Part shown: one piece after another, positions 18,279-27,323 of the stretch | Numbering within the stretch: the first letter of the stretch is position 1 | Layout: each line of letters opens with the position of its first letter | Assembly (NCBI RefSeq): GCF_002902665.1 | Contig: NZ_PPRM01000062.1 | Coordinates: 6,007-70,006, forward strand | Length of the DNA: 64,000 bases | From: Macrococcoides caseolyticum | GTDB lineage: Bacteria; Bacillota; Bacilli; Staphylococcales; Staphylococcaceae | Direction: 5' to 3' | Notes under the pieces: model-generated | Databases searched by the model: none | What the model was told of the DNA's origin: nothing | Seen by the model: only the letters and a program-made list of their open reading frames with translations | Program-made: the position numbers and the translations under genes

Positions 18279-19349
18279 TTGAAGAGTATATTGATAAAGC
18301 TATTATTTATATTGCTTGGCTCGGTATTTTTATTTTATCTGTTCTATTCTCCGTCGAGCAAGTTTGATATATTAGAAAATCCAGCGAAGGATAAAGTTTC
18401 GCATAAACAAATTGAAAAGAGAATAACCCATTCAGTAAAGCAACCTGCTTTAACCGAGGGAATCGGCCAGTATATCGGTAAATCTATCGATGTACTGACG
18501 AATAAATTTGGCTATCCGAATCGTATCTATAGTTCGAACTTCAGCTACAGAAATTTTGTTTACAAATTGAAGGATGCCTATTATATTGTAGGAGTGAAAG
18601 ACAACCGCATCAAGATGATCTATGCGACAGGTAAGCATGCAGATGTTGCACCGTATCAAATTTTAAGTCCTTCCGGCAAAATATTCGACGGTAGCAATAT
18701 TGTATCAGAACCTATTATTTCTACAAAGGACGGAGATTATCAGTTCCAGTTATCTGAAGCTGACATAAAGACGCAGGCACTTGTGGAATATGAAGGGCTC
18801 TTTATGCAGGTCTTTATCGATAGATTTACAGGTAAAATGATGGCTGTGAGGTATCTTTCTCCAGATACTTTAGTAGAAATGCAGCCTTATGCAATGAGCT
18901 ATAACGGAAAGACGATAGAGAAGAAGCTCAAGGACGAAGTGCATCGAATAGAAGAAATTGCCATCAACAGTAATGAGGTCCTGACGATGTTCGAACTGAC
19001 GAACACGATGCGTGAACTGAATGCACTTGAGCCTTTAGATACAAATGAAATCATCAATCATACTGCTCAATTTCAAGTAGCTAAGCTCAGCAATGAGAAG
19101 CAGCAGGTGACATCAGTAGAAGATGAAATCGGTTCTAAACTCAGGGCTGAAGGTATCGATTATCATCATCTTTCTCAAAACATTGCTTATAACTTTGAAG
19201 ATGTACCAGGCGTTATCAATAGCTGGATGAATTCGGTGGAACATCGTAACAGTCTATTGAATAAAAATATCAATGCCATGGGTGGAGGCATTTCAGGGAG
19301 CTATAATTCACTTATATTTTTAGAGGATTTATCATTGAAAGAAGATTAG
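18279..19349 (+). CDS. CAP-domain protein with CAP-associated N-terminal domain
   Basis: The 356-residue product begins with a single hydrophobic helix (residues 5-24), so it is probably anchored with an extracellular body. Residues about 70-200 match the CAP-associated region (IGKSIDVLTNKFGYPNRIY ...), and the C-terminus resembles a SCP/PR1 (CAP) domain with VINSWMNSVEHRNSLL. It corresponds in position and layout to Bacillus YlbC. The start is a TTG with TGAGGTG 5 bases upstream. ylbF follows after 11 bases. The molecular role is unknown. Confidence 0.8.
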   Translation: MKSILIKLLFILLGSVFLFYLFYSPSSKFDILENPAKDKVSHKQIEKRITHSVKQPALTEGIGQYIGKSIDVLTNKFGYPNRIYSSNFSYRNFVYKLKDAYYIVGVKDNRIKMIYATGKHADVAPYQILSPSGKIFDGSNIVSEPIISTKDGDYQFQLSEADIKTQALVEYEGLFMQVFIDRFTGKMMAVRYLSPDTLVEMQPYAMSYNGKTIEKKLKDEVHRIEEIAINSNEVLTMFELTNTMRELNALEPLDTNEIINHTAQFQVAKLSNEKQQVTSVEDEIGSKLRAEGIDYHHLSQNIAYNFEDVPGVINSWMNSVEHRNSLLNKNINAMGGGISGSYNSLIFLEDLSLKED

Positions 19350-19360
19350 GAAGTGGAGTC

Positions 19361-19783
19361 TTGTTATATACAGAAGAAATATTTGAATGTATTGAAGGTG
19401 CTGAACACATCAATACGATGTTAAAGCACAGTAGCGCCTATCATGAATACCGTGATAGCTATATAGAAATCGAACAAAATAAAGACGTTCAGCAGCTGAA
19501 ACGTGACTTTCTGAAGATAAAAATACAGTATGAGGAAGTTCAACGATTTGGCAGGTATCATCCAGACTATACGAAGATTATGATGGAGACAAGAAAGCGT
19601 AAGAAGGCGTATGATATGCATCCGCTTGTCGTCCTGTTTAAACAGAAGGAAACGCAATTGCAGCAGTTACTAGATGAGATTATTACCATCGTTGCACATG
19701 CGATTTCAAATGAAGTAAAGGTCGAAAGAGGGAATCCGTTTTTTGTAGATCATGTTTGCAGTTCAGGTTGTGGCTGTAGTTAG
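19361..19783 (+). CDS. ylbF: YlbF/RicF family regulator
   Basis: YlbF (RicF) forms a complex with YmcA and YaaT that in Bacillus binds Fe-S clusters and controls RNase Y-dependent mRNA maturation. The 140-residue protein is helical and rich in charged coiled-coil sequence (residues 20-110) and ends in VCSSGCGCS, a cysteine cluster as expected for the Fe-S-binding form. The start is a TTG close behind AGGAAGTGGAG, so initiation is probably weak. It follows the CAP gene by 11 bases and precedes the methyltransferase-like gene by 8. Confidence 0.85.
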   Translation: MLYTEEIFECIEGAEHINTMLKHSSAYHEYRDSYIEIEQNKDVQQLKRDFLKIKIQYEEVQRFGRYHPDYTKIMMETRKRKKAYDMHPLVVLFKQKETQLQQLLDEIITIVAHAISNEVKVERGNPFFVDHVCSSGCGCS

Positions 19784-19791
19784 GAGGATAT

Positions 19792-20355
19792 ATGAATGAG
19801 GATAAGTTGATTCAAAAATGGATAAGAAAGAAGGCATTTTTGAATCGGCCGGATGAAATGCTTTATCGTAGTCGAAGTACAGATTTGCTCTACACACAGT
19901 GGATGAGTACCTATGTACTTAAATATATTCATTTTAACTATCATGATAAGGTGCTATGTATCGGTTGTCATGGTGGAAAGTGGGTTAGTGATATCGATAG
20001 AACGGTGAATATCAAAGGATATATACTCGATCAATCTGTACGTCAACTCCAGTATGCCATGCATCTTTATCCGCATTTCAACTATGATATTTCTGATGCG
20101 CATCTTCCCTTTAAAGAACGTAAGTTTCATAAGGTGATTATCAATCAGCCTTTTGACAGCTTCTATGAACATGAGGCACTCATCCATGAATTGCAGCGTG
20201 TGACAAAGAAAAAGGGGTGTATCATCCTGTTTCAGCGTAAAGGTATTTTACATACAAAGTTGAATCTTGAGACATTGTTACAAAATACTATATTGACGGT
20301 GACACAGGAAACTGCATATAAAAATATGTTGATTTATGAGCTTATAAGAAAATAA
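19792..20355 (+). CDS. Class I SAM methyltransferase-like protein
   Basis: I do not know a named homologue. The 187-residue protein has a methyltransferase-like order: KVLCIGCHGGKW (about residues 53-64, the SAM-binding strand and glycine loop, with Cys-His in place of the usual glycine), YILDQS (acidic residue after strand 2), DAHLPFKERKFHKVIINQPF (strand 4 region) and KKKGCIILFQRK (strand 5). The motif I departure leaves activity open. It sits 8 bases after ylbF with a TAGGAGGAT Shine-Dalgarno, so it belongs to the CAP-ylbF operon, which ends at the hairpin downstream. Function is unknown. Confidence 0.6.
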   Translation: MNEDKLIQKWIRKKAFLNRPDEMLYRSRSTDLLYTQWMSTYVLKYIHFNYHDKVLCIGCHGGKWVSDIDRTVNIKGYILDQSVRQLQYAMHLYPHFNYDISDAHLPFKERKFHKVIINQPFDSFYEHEALIHELQRVTKKKGCIILFQRKGILHTKLNLETLLQNTILTVTQETAYKNMLIYELIRK

Positions 20356-20389
20356 ATAACATCGTGCATACGCACGATGTTATTTATTA
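20351..20389. terminator. Bidirectional terminator, methyltransferase-like gene / glpQ-like gene
   Basis: Arms 20351-20367 and 20372-20388 (AATAAATAACATCGTGC and its complement) form a perfect 17-bp stem with an ATAC loop. It begins inside the stop codon region of the upstream gene and serves the convergent gene that ends at 20395. Confidence 0.8.
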
Positions 20390-20394
20390 TCATA

Positions 20395-21306
20395 TTAGTT
20401 ACTGCTATTTCGTTTAAGTCTCATCGCAATGTCTGGTCGGTCGGTGACGATTGTATGTGCACCGGCATCTAACAACTGCTTCATCTGATCGATGCTATTG
20501 ATCACCCAATAGCCGGGGGCGACATTTTGAGATTGCAGAAATTGTATAAACCGAGGTTGTGCCAATGAAATGCCATAAAAATGTGCAGGAATCTGAAACG
20601 TGTCCGCCTGTACATGCGCCATATTTTTATAGTTGGTACTATAAAGCAGGAAAGTACGTGCGACTTCTTTTTCTCCGGCACCGTACGCAACCTCTTTATC
20701 GCTTCGGTTACGGAAGCGTCTGATCTGCTCATCATAGAAACTAGTGATTAATACTTGGTTGAAAGCTTGAGCATCGTCAATGACTGCATATAATGCATCG
20801 ATGATTCGTTTGCCAGCAGCTGTTTTTGGTCCATCTTTAATATCGATGTTAATACGAATATCCGGGAATGTGCGGATAAGGTCTGATAATGTTACGATCT
20901 TTGCATCAGGATGGGCACGAAATGGATGCTCACCGTTAATATCTGTAAATCGATAGCCAAAGTCAAGCATCTGTAACTCTGCTAATGTGTGATCATATAC
21001 AGGTCCTGATCCATTACTCACGCGGTCAACCGTGGCGTCATGCAGCACAACGACCTCATTATCACGCGTTAGGCGAATATCAATCTCAAAGCCATCTACA
21101 TCAAGTGTCTGGGCGTGCCTAAAGGCGAGCATTGTATGTTCAGGACGTAACTGCAGCCCACCACGATGTGCAAATATATAAGGTGCGCGACCTTTAAAGT
21201 ACGGTTTGACAGTTTTGGCTGCCGGCGCTTTTCTTCTGCTGATAAGTACCGTACTGATGGTGTAGAAAGCGCCACCTATAGCAAGTAGTTTCATATATTT
21301 ATTCAA
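20395..21306 (-). CDS. Membrane-anchored glycerophosphodiester phosphodiesterase
   Basis: The enzyme hydrolyses glycerophosphodiesters to glycerol 3-phosphate and an alcohol. After a short N-terminal helix (about residues 5-21) come the GDPD catalytic motifs FAHRGG, PEHT, DGFEIDIRLTRDNEVVVLHD and INIDIKD. The frame is open to 21420, but GGAGGT lies 8 bases before a TTG at 21306, which I take as the start (303 residues, MNKYMKLLAIGG). This removes an apparent overlap with the divergent ylbG. It could act on phospholipid or teichoic acid breakdown products at the membrane surface. Confidence 0.85.
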   Translation of the reverse strand: MNKYMKLLAIGGAFYTISTVLISRRKAPAAKTVKPYFKGRAPYIFAHRGGLQLRPEHTMLAFRHAQTLDVDGFEIDIRLTRDNEVVVLHDATVDRVSNGSGPVYDHTLAELQMLDFGYRFTDINGEHPFRAHPDAKIVTLSDLIRTFPDIRINIDIKDGPKTAAGKRIIDALYAVIDDAQAFNQVLITSFYDEQIRRFRNRSDKEVAYGAGEKEVARTFLLYSTNYKNMAHVQADTFQIPAHFYGISLAQPRFIQFLQSQNVAPGYWVINSIDQMKQLLDAGAHTIVTDRPDIAMRLKRNSSN

Positions 21307-21388
21307 CTGTTTGACCTCCGAATCATTTTGATAATTTAATTTTAACAGAACACATGGTACTATTAAAGAAATGAAAGAGAGGAATATG

Positions 21389-21637
21389 ATGATGTCCATC
21401 GTTGAGAGAACACAACTCATAATTTATATAAAGAGTCCGAAACACGAAAGACAGCTTCGCAAATTCGGACATATCGTGCATATTAATCGTAGTGAAAAAT
21501 GGTTATCGATGTACATTAATAACGATAAACTAGAATGGACGCTTGAACAGCTTGAAAAACTCAAGTTCGTTACAAACGTCGTAAGTTCGTCATACAAATT
21601 ACTGAAGAAGGATTATTCTAATACATCGGTGGAATAA
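21389..21637 (+). CDS. ylbG: YlbG family protein (DUF2129)
   Basis: This small basic protein of about 82 residues belongs to the DUF2129/YlbG family found beside ylbF and rsmD in Bacillales; its role is unknown. Three ATG codons stand in a row (21386, 21389, 21392) behind AAAGAGAGG, and the middle one gives the best spacing. The last 20 bases overlap the 3' end of the convergent gene at 21618-22004. Confidence 0.75.
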   Translation: MMSIVERTQLIIYIKSPKHERQLRKFGHIVHINRSEKWLSMYINNDKLEWTLEQLEKLKFVTNVVSSSYKLLKKDYSNTSVE

Positions 21638-22004
21638 TACGTTGCAGACGTAATACACCTGTTAAATATTGATAGTAGAGTTCATCTTCATAAAAGTGCT
21701 GTTTACTTTTTATCTCATGCTCTACTATGTCAATGTTGTACTGATGTGCCCAGCTCTTGAGCATATCATATTTCTTGCTTTGACCATGATATGGATATTT
21801 GATACATTCAAATATGCTGTACATCGCCTGAAACTTATCCTGTGCTGGATGCATAATCAGTATACAGGATGTCTTCGGCTCTGCTTCGAGTGTCGTATGC
21901 AGAAATAATAGACAGTGAACACGTTCGTGATTATATTTCATCAGCTGTTCAAACTCGAACAGGTCGCTTAATCCTGTTCCTAGTGGTATAAATGTCTGTT
22001 TCAT
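21618..22004 (-). CDS. DUF7147-like protein
   Basis: The 128-residue soluble protein ends in YYQYLTGVLRLQRIIPPMY and starts MKQTFIPLGTGLSDLFEFEQL, which resembles the small family annotated DUF7147 (sometimes mislabelled methylthioribose kinase) in Bacillales. That match is from memory and moderate. A GGAGT Shine-Dalgarno precedes the ATG. Its 3' end overlaps ylbG by 20 bases on the opposite strand, so no terminator separates them; it is divergent from rsmD. Function is unknown. Confidence 0.65.
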   Translation of the reverse strand: MKQTFIPLGTGLSDLFEFEQLMKYNHERVHCLLFLHTTLEAEPKTSCILIMHPAQDKFQAMYSIFECIKYPYHGQSKKYDMLKSWAHQYNIDIVEHEIKSKQHFYEDELYYQYLTGVLRLQRIIPPMY

Positions 22005-22071
22005 CGTTTGACTCCTTTTTTAGGTGATAAATTAAGTATACTAAATTTTTTATGGAATATGGGGGAGTATT

Positions 22072-23103
<1,032 letters not shown>

Positions 23104-23117
<14 letters not shown>

Positions 23118-24177
23118 AGATTACTGGAGTATTGAATTCCGTCTGTGACTGATCCGTCAGTATGTTGTATACATCAGTAGCTTTAACTTCCAGTGAGAAG
23201 TAATGGGCATTCTGCTTGTTAATATTCGTGAAAACTGGGACAGGACAGAAAGTCTTTGCCTGTTTAAGATAATGTCTTCCTTGTTCATTCATAGCAAGTA
23301 CACGGATTGCTTCAATCTGAGGCCTTGATTCTGATACATTGAGCAGGATATAGGTGAGCAGTCTTCGAATCCGTGCTTTCGTATAACGCTTAGTACTTAA
23401 GCGTTCTATAAGGTGGTCGTAGCTTTGAGCCTCATGAATATATTTCTTGATGCGATATTCCAGACCTTCATACATCGTGTATATTGTGCGCAGTGTACTT
23501 AAGTCACTGGAAACGATGCGATATTTTAACAGCTGAAAGAGCACGTCTTTATTTAAGGGATGTGCAATATATTGTAATGATGACTGAGGTAGTGCATGCT
23601 GGAAGTGTGCTGCGTTATAATAGGCTTTACGGATTGCAGTCGCACTTGAAATTTCTCCGGTTAATGATTCATCAAGATAAGCATTGCTGACTCTTTGTAC
23701 GGGAAAGAACGAGAGTCCTTTGTGTGCGCCCTGCCTTATATATTGTGCTGCAAGGATGTCGTTACTCTTTAGGCCGTTTGACATGAGTTCTGCGTATCCG
23801 ATATCTCTGCGTGTCGGCTCTGTATTATCAAGGCGCATCGCTTCATGAGTGAGCGCTTGTAGGTCATTGCTTTCACTTCCGAATGATAATATATCAGCAT
23901 GTAACATGTGTGCTACTGATACGCCGCCATAGGCGAAATCATCTGCATAGCTCATGGCATAGAACTGCGGTAATTCAACGACGAGATCGCAATGATGGAT
24001 GGCCATCTGTGCACGCTGAAATTTGCTGACAAATGCCGGTTCGCCGCGCTGCGTAAATTGTCCGCTCATAATTGCGATGATAACATGCTCAGGAAATGCT
24101 GCTTTTATTTTATTGATATGAAATAGATGTCCGTTATGAAATGGGTTATATTCTGCGATGATTGCTACTGCCTTCAC
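23104..24177 (-). CDS. tmcAL: tRNA(Met) cytidine acetate ligase
   Basis: TmcAL (Bacillus YlbM) makes N4-acetylcytidine at the wobble base of elongator tRNA-Met using acetate and ATP. The 357-residue protein opens with AEYNPFHNGHLFHI, the HxGH nucleotidyltransferase motif, and has SGQFTQRGEPAF shortly after. The start is a GTG with AAGGAG 8 bases upstream. It is divergent from the DUF177-rpmF unit and its stop lies one base from that of coaD. Confidence 0.92.
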
Positions 24178-24241
24178 TAGTATTTCTCCTTTTCAGCGTT
24201 TATAATGACATTGTAACAGATTTATCTGTTAAGAAAATATC

Positions 24242-24271
24242 TTGACAAAGTACATATATAAAGTGTAGAAT
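24242..24271 (+). promoter_or_regulatory. Promoter of the DUF177-rpmF operon
   Basis: A perfect TTGACA (24242-24247) and TAGAAT (24266-24271) are 18 bases apart, 30 bases upstream of the DUF177 start. It is one of the strongest-looking promoters in the window, as expected for a ribosomal protein gene. Confidence 0.7.
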
Positions 24272-24301
24272 AAATTTTGTGTTTGTAAGAGGTGAAACCA
24301 T

Positions 24302-24817
24302 ATGAAATGGTCATTAACTGAATTAAGAAAGCATCGTGATAATGCTTTGTCAGTTGATTCAGAAATCAACTTAAATGAATTAATCAAAAGTCTGGACTTA
24401 GTCGATTTATCTCTAATACATGTTGAAGGTAAGCTGACGCCGAAGTCTAATGAAGTTATCGCTGACTTACATCTTACGGGTCATTATGTAATGACGTGTG
24501 CAAGGTCACTTGAAGATGTAATTGTTCCGTTCGATATCCAATCGATTGAGTATTTTGATGATAGTGAATTTGAAGTTGACTATGAAGATAACAGACATCC
24601 ATTAGAGAATGGTGTGATTGACCTTAAACCTGTTATCCAGGAGTTAGTCGTACTCAACAAACCTGCACGTGTGGTAAAGGATGATGTTGATCTGACATTA
24701 ACGAAAGGTAACGGTTGGGAAGTTATTGATGAAAGTCAATTAGAAGAGGAATTACCTAAGGTTGATCCTAGGTTAGCGAAACTTCAAGCTTTAAAAGACA
24801 GTATGTCTGAACAATAA
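24302..24817 (+). CDS. YceD/DUF177 family protein
   Basis: This acidic 171-residue protein belongs to the YceD/DUF177 family that is almost always encoded directly before rpmF and is linked to 23S rRNA metabolism in plants and bacteria. Segments such as VEGKLTPKSNEVIADLHLTG and a C-terminal DPRLAKLQAL are typical. It begins behind AAGAGGTG and is separated from rpmF by 19 bases. Confidence 0.85.
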   Translation: MKWSLTELRKHRDNALSVDSEINLNELIKSLDLVDLSLIHVEGKLTPKSNEVIADLHLTGHYVMTCARSLEDVIVPFDIQSIEYFDDSEFEVDYEDNRHPLENGVIDLKPVIQELVVLNKPARVVKDDVDLTLTKGNGWEVIDESQLEEELPKVDPRLAKLQALKDSMSEQ

Positions 24818-24836
24818 GTGATAGGAGGCAAAAACA

Positions 24837-25010
24837 ATGGCAGTTCCATTTAGAAGAACATCTAAAACAGCGAAAAGAAAACGTCGTACACACTTCAAAT
24901 TATCAGTGCCTGGTATGGTTGAATGTCCATCATGCGGAGAAATGAAGTTATCTCACCGCGTATGTCCATCATGTGGTTCATACAATGGTAAAGAAGTAGT
25001 ATCTAAATAA
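24837..25010 (+). CDS. rpmF: 50S ribosomal protein L32
   Basis: The 57-residue protein starts [19 protein letters not shown], the conserved L32 N-terminus, and has two CPSCG knuckles (VECPSCGEM and RVCPSCGSY), so it is the zinc-binding form. TAGGAGG sits 7 bases before the ATG. It follows the DUF177 gene, the usual pairing, and ends at a terminator. Confidence 0.97.
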   Translation: MAVPFRRTSKTAKRKRRTHFKLSVPGMVECPSCGEMKLSHRVCPSCGSYNGKEVVSK

Positions 25011-25020
25011 GAGTGATTGT

Positions 25021-25052
25021 AAGAGGCCGGAAACGCGTTCCGGTCTCTTTTA
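25021..25052 (+). terminator. Terminator of the DUF177-rpmF operon
   Basis: AAGAGGCCGGAA (21-32 of this stretch) pairs with TTCCGGTCTCTT over 12 positions with one G-U, followed by T residues. Confidence 0.8.
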
Positions 25053-25096
25053 TTGTGTCATCGCTGACTGAGGTTGCATATTTATAAGCCGTTAAA

Positions 25097-25125
25097 TTGT
25101 TTTTTAAGATGATAATCATTATACT
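25097..25125 (+). promoter_or_regulatory. bshC promoter
   Basis: TTGTTT (25097-25102) and TATACT (25120-25125) are separated by 17 bases, about 30 bases before the bshC start. The -10 overlaps a Fur/PerR-like palindrome. Confidence 0.6.
25110..25124. promoter_or_regulatory. Fur/PerR-like box in the bshC promoter
   Basis: TGATAATCATTATAC matches the 7-1-7 Fur consensus TGATAATnATTATCA at 13 of 15 positions and PerR's right half (ATTATAA) at 6 of 7. It covers the spacer and most of the -10 hexamer, where a bound repressor would block RNA polymerase. Which regulator binds, if any, is inference. Confidence 0.45.
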
Positions 25126-25154
25126 AAGTAGTGATTATATGCGAGGTGTAGATA

Positions 25155-26744
25155 GTGGAACATTATAAATTTTTAGAAGAGTCATCAGGATCGTTTATTG
25201 ATCGATATATACATACAGATTTGGATGCATTCTATCATTATGCAGTAAACGAGACGGGGTTAGAGGCTAGAAGTGGCGTACGTCCTAATGGTAGGGAACA
25301 AGAACTGAGCGATGTCATTGCACAATATATGGGTGATGACATCTCGCATGCGCAGCGCGCAAACATTGCAGCAATAAGAGAAGGACATCAAGTCGTTATC
25401 GGTGGACAGCAAGCGGGACTCTTTGTCAGCCCGATGTATACGATACATAAGATTATCTCTATTATTGTTATGGCGAATGAACAGTCAAAGCGACTTGGAA
25501 AGCATATCGTACCGGTATTCTGGATTGCAGGAGAGGATCATGATTTTGATGAAGTGAATCACGCAAATATTTACGATAACGAAAGCGTTATTCATCGCGT
25601 GAAATATTATCCGAAACAAGAGGTAACGGACTCTGTCAGTAACGTTCAGATGGAAACAGAGGCCTTCAATGCAGCCTTAAACAAGCTGATTTCATTACTG
25701 GATGAAACTGAACATACGAAACCGCTTTTTGCAATGCTCTCTCAGCTTGCAGATAACTGGACAGAACACTTTCATAGGATTGTACACGAGCTATTTAAGG
25801 CTTATGGTGTTGTGTTTATTGATAGTCATTACAGTCAATTGAGACAGTTAGAGCGAGAACTGTTAACTTGGCAGTTTGAACACCATCTTGAGATTGACCG
25901 TGCTTTCCGTGAGGGTCAGGACAAACTTGCTGAAGCTATAGGGGAACGTCAGATTGTCACGGATACGAATGTTCATTTGTTCATGCAGTATGATGGTATC
26001 CGTCAGTTACTGAAGTATGAAGCGGGTAAGTATGTGTTACCAAAGTCAGAGGTCTCATTTGATAAAGAAGAAATCTTGCAGATGATTGCCACGTCACCAG
26101 AAATATTCTCAAACAATGTCGTGACAAGACCGCTGATGCAGGAACTTGTTTTTAATACGCTCGCTTTTATCGGTGGACCTTCAGAGATTAAATATTGGGG
26201 AGAACTGACACAAGTATTCGAACTTGCGGATATTAACATGCCGGTTGTTGTACCACGTATGCGTATTACGTATATTACTCCGGAACTGTTAAAGATTATG
26301 ACGCGTTATGATATAACAATAGAAGGACTGTTTGAGGAAGGTATAGAATATTTTGAGCAAAACTTCTTGAAGTCAAAAGAAAATTATTTGGTTGAACAAG
26401 AGATTAAAGCCATGCAGCAGCAGCTGGATGTCTCTTTTAAAGCGATTCATCAGCTAGATAATGATGCAGAGCTAACAGAACTGGCGCGAAAGAATCTTGA
26501 ACATCATCATAGGCAGTTCAACTATTTTCTAGAGACATATCGCAAGCAGATTAAACGCAGACATAATACTGAGATGAAGCATTTCAATAAGCTGCGCAAT
26601 GAGCTGACACCTGGAGGGCTGCAAGAGCGTATCATGCACCCCGCACAATTATTGAACCGTTATGGCCTGGACGTGTTCTCTGATGTTATCGATACGTTTG
26701 AAACATATCAGTTTAATCATTTAATAATTAAAACAAATGAATAA
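25155..26744 (+). CDS. bshC: Bacillithiol biosynthesis cysteine-adding enzyme BshC
   Basis: BshC is the presumed ligase adding cysteine to glucosaminyl malate in the last step of bacillithiol synthesis. The 529-residue length is typical. Motifs include VVIGGQQAGLFVSPMYTIHK, PVFWIAGEDHDFDEVNH and FIGGPSEIKYWGEL, and a helical region lies near residues 400-480. The GTG start has GAGGTG 7 bases upstream. Placement between rpmF and mraZ is as in Staphylococcus. It has its own promoter, with a Fur/PerR-like box, and its own terminator. Confidence 0.93.
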   Translation: MEHYKFLEESSGSFIDRYIHTDLDAFYHYAVNETGLEARSGVRPNGREQELSDVIAQYMGDDISHAQRANIAAIREGHQVVIGGQQAGLFVSPMYTIHKIISIIVMANEQSKRLGKHIVPVFWIAGEDHDFDEVNHANIYDNESVIHRVKYYPKQEVTDSVSNVQMETEAFNAALNKLISLLDETEHTKPLFAMLSQLADNWTEHFHRIVHELFKAYGVVFIDSHYSQLRQLERELLTWQFEHHLEIDRAFREGQDKLAEAIGERQIVTDTNVHLFMQYDGIRQLLKYEAGKYVLPKSEVSFDKEEILQMIATSPEIFSNNVVTRPLMQELVFNTLAFIGGPSEIKYWGELTQVFELADINMPVVVPRMRITYITPELLKIMTRYDITIEGLFEEGIEYFEQNFLKSKENYLVEQEIKAMQQQLDVSFKAIHQLDNDAELTELARKNLEHHHRQFNYFLETYRKQIKRRHNTEMKHFNKLRNELTPGGLQERIMHPAQLLNRYGLDVFSDVIDTFETYQFNHLIIKTNE

Positions 26745-26747
26745 GAC

Positions 26748-26790
26748 AAAGCCTGTTACATTGATTTCAACAATGTAACAGGCTTTTTTT
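26748..26790 (+). terminator. Terminator of bshC
   Basis: Arms 26748-26763 and 26771-26786 (AAAGCCTGTTACATTG and complement) form a perfect 16-bp stem, with a run of T from 26784. Confidence 0.88.
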
Positions 26791-26824
26791 ATTTCAAACA
26801 ATTAATTATAAAAAAATTTGCATA

Positions 26825-26854
26825 AATAGTGGAGGAAAGTGGGGGGGTGTGGTA
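26825..26854 (+). promoter_or_regulatory. MraZ operator, three 10-bp repeats
   Basis: GTGG occurs at 26829, 26839 and 26849, exactly 10 bases apart, within a purine-rich strand. MraZ homologues are known to bind tandem GTG-containing repeats of this period upstream of their own gene. The last repeat ends 31 bases before the mraZ start. AT-rich -10 candidates (TAAATT, TATATT) follow directly, without a clear -35. Confidence 0.65.
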
Positions 26855-26882
26855 AATTATATTTAAGGCGAGGTGAATCGAA

Positions 26883-27314
26883 ATGTTTATGGGTGAATTC
26901 CAGCATCAGCTTGACGCGAAAGGCCGAATGATTGTGCCTGCTAAATTTCGCGAAGAATTAACTGAACATTTCGTGATTACACGTGGCCTTGACAAATGTC
27001 TCTTTGGATATACATTAACCGAGTGGGCAGCTATTGAAGAAAAACTAAAAGCATTACCACTCACAAGAAGAGATGCTAGAAAATTTATGCGTATATTCTT
27101 CTCCGGTGCGGTAGAAGTCGAGATGGATAAGCAAGGACGTATCAATATTCCGAAACATCTGATGGAATATGCGGGTCTATCTAAGGAAGCTACAGTTATC
27201 GGTGTATCTAGTCGGATAGAAATTTGGGATCGCAAGTTATGGTCTGATTTCTACGAAGAGACAGAAGAAGAATTTGAAACAATTGCAGAAGAATTAATTG
27301 ATTTTGATTTTTAG
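26883..27314 (+). CDS. mraZ: Transcriptional regulator MraZ
   Basis: MraZ is an AbrB-fold DNA-binding protein that autoregulates the dcw (division and cell wall) operon. The 143 residues contain two repeats, each with the conserved pattern ([17 protein letters not shown] near residue 9 and [19 protein letters not shown] near residue 79). GCGAGGTGAA precedes the ATG. It is the first gene of the cluster and rsmH follows after 9 bases. Confidence 0.95.
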   Translation: MFMGEFQHQLDAKGRMIVPAKFREELTEHFVITRGLDKCLFGYTLTEWAAIEEKLKALPLTRRDARKFMRIFFSGAVEVEMDKQGRINIPKHLMEYAGLSKEATVIGVSSRIEIWDRKLWSDFYEETEEEFETIAEELIDFDF

Positions 27315-27323
27315 GAGGATTCT

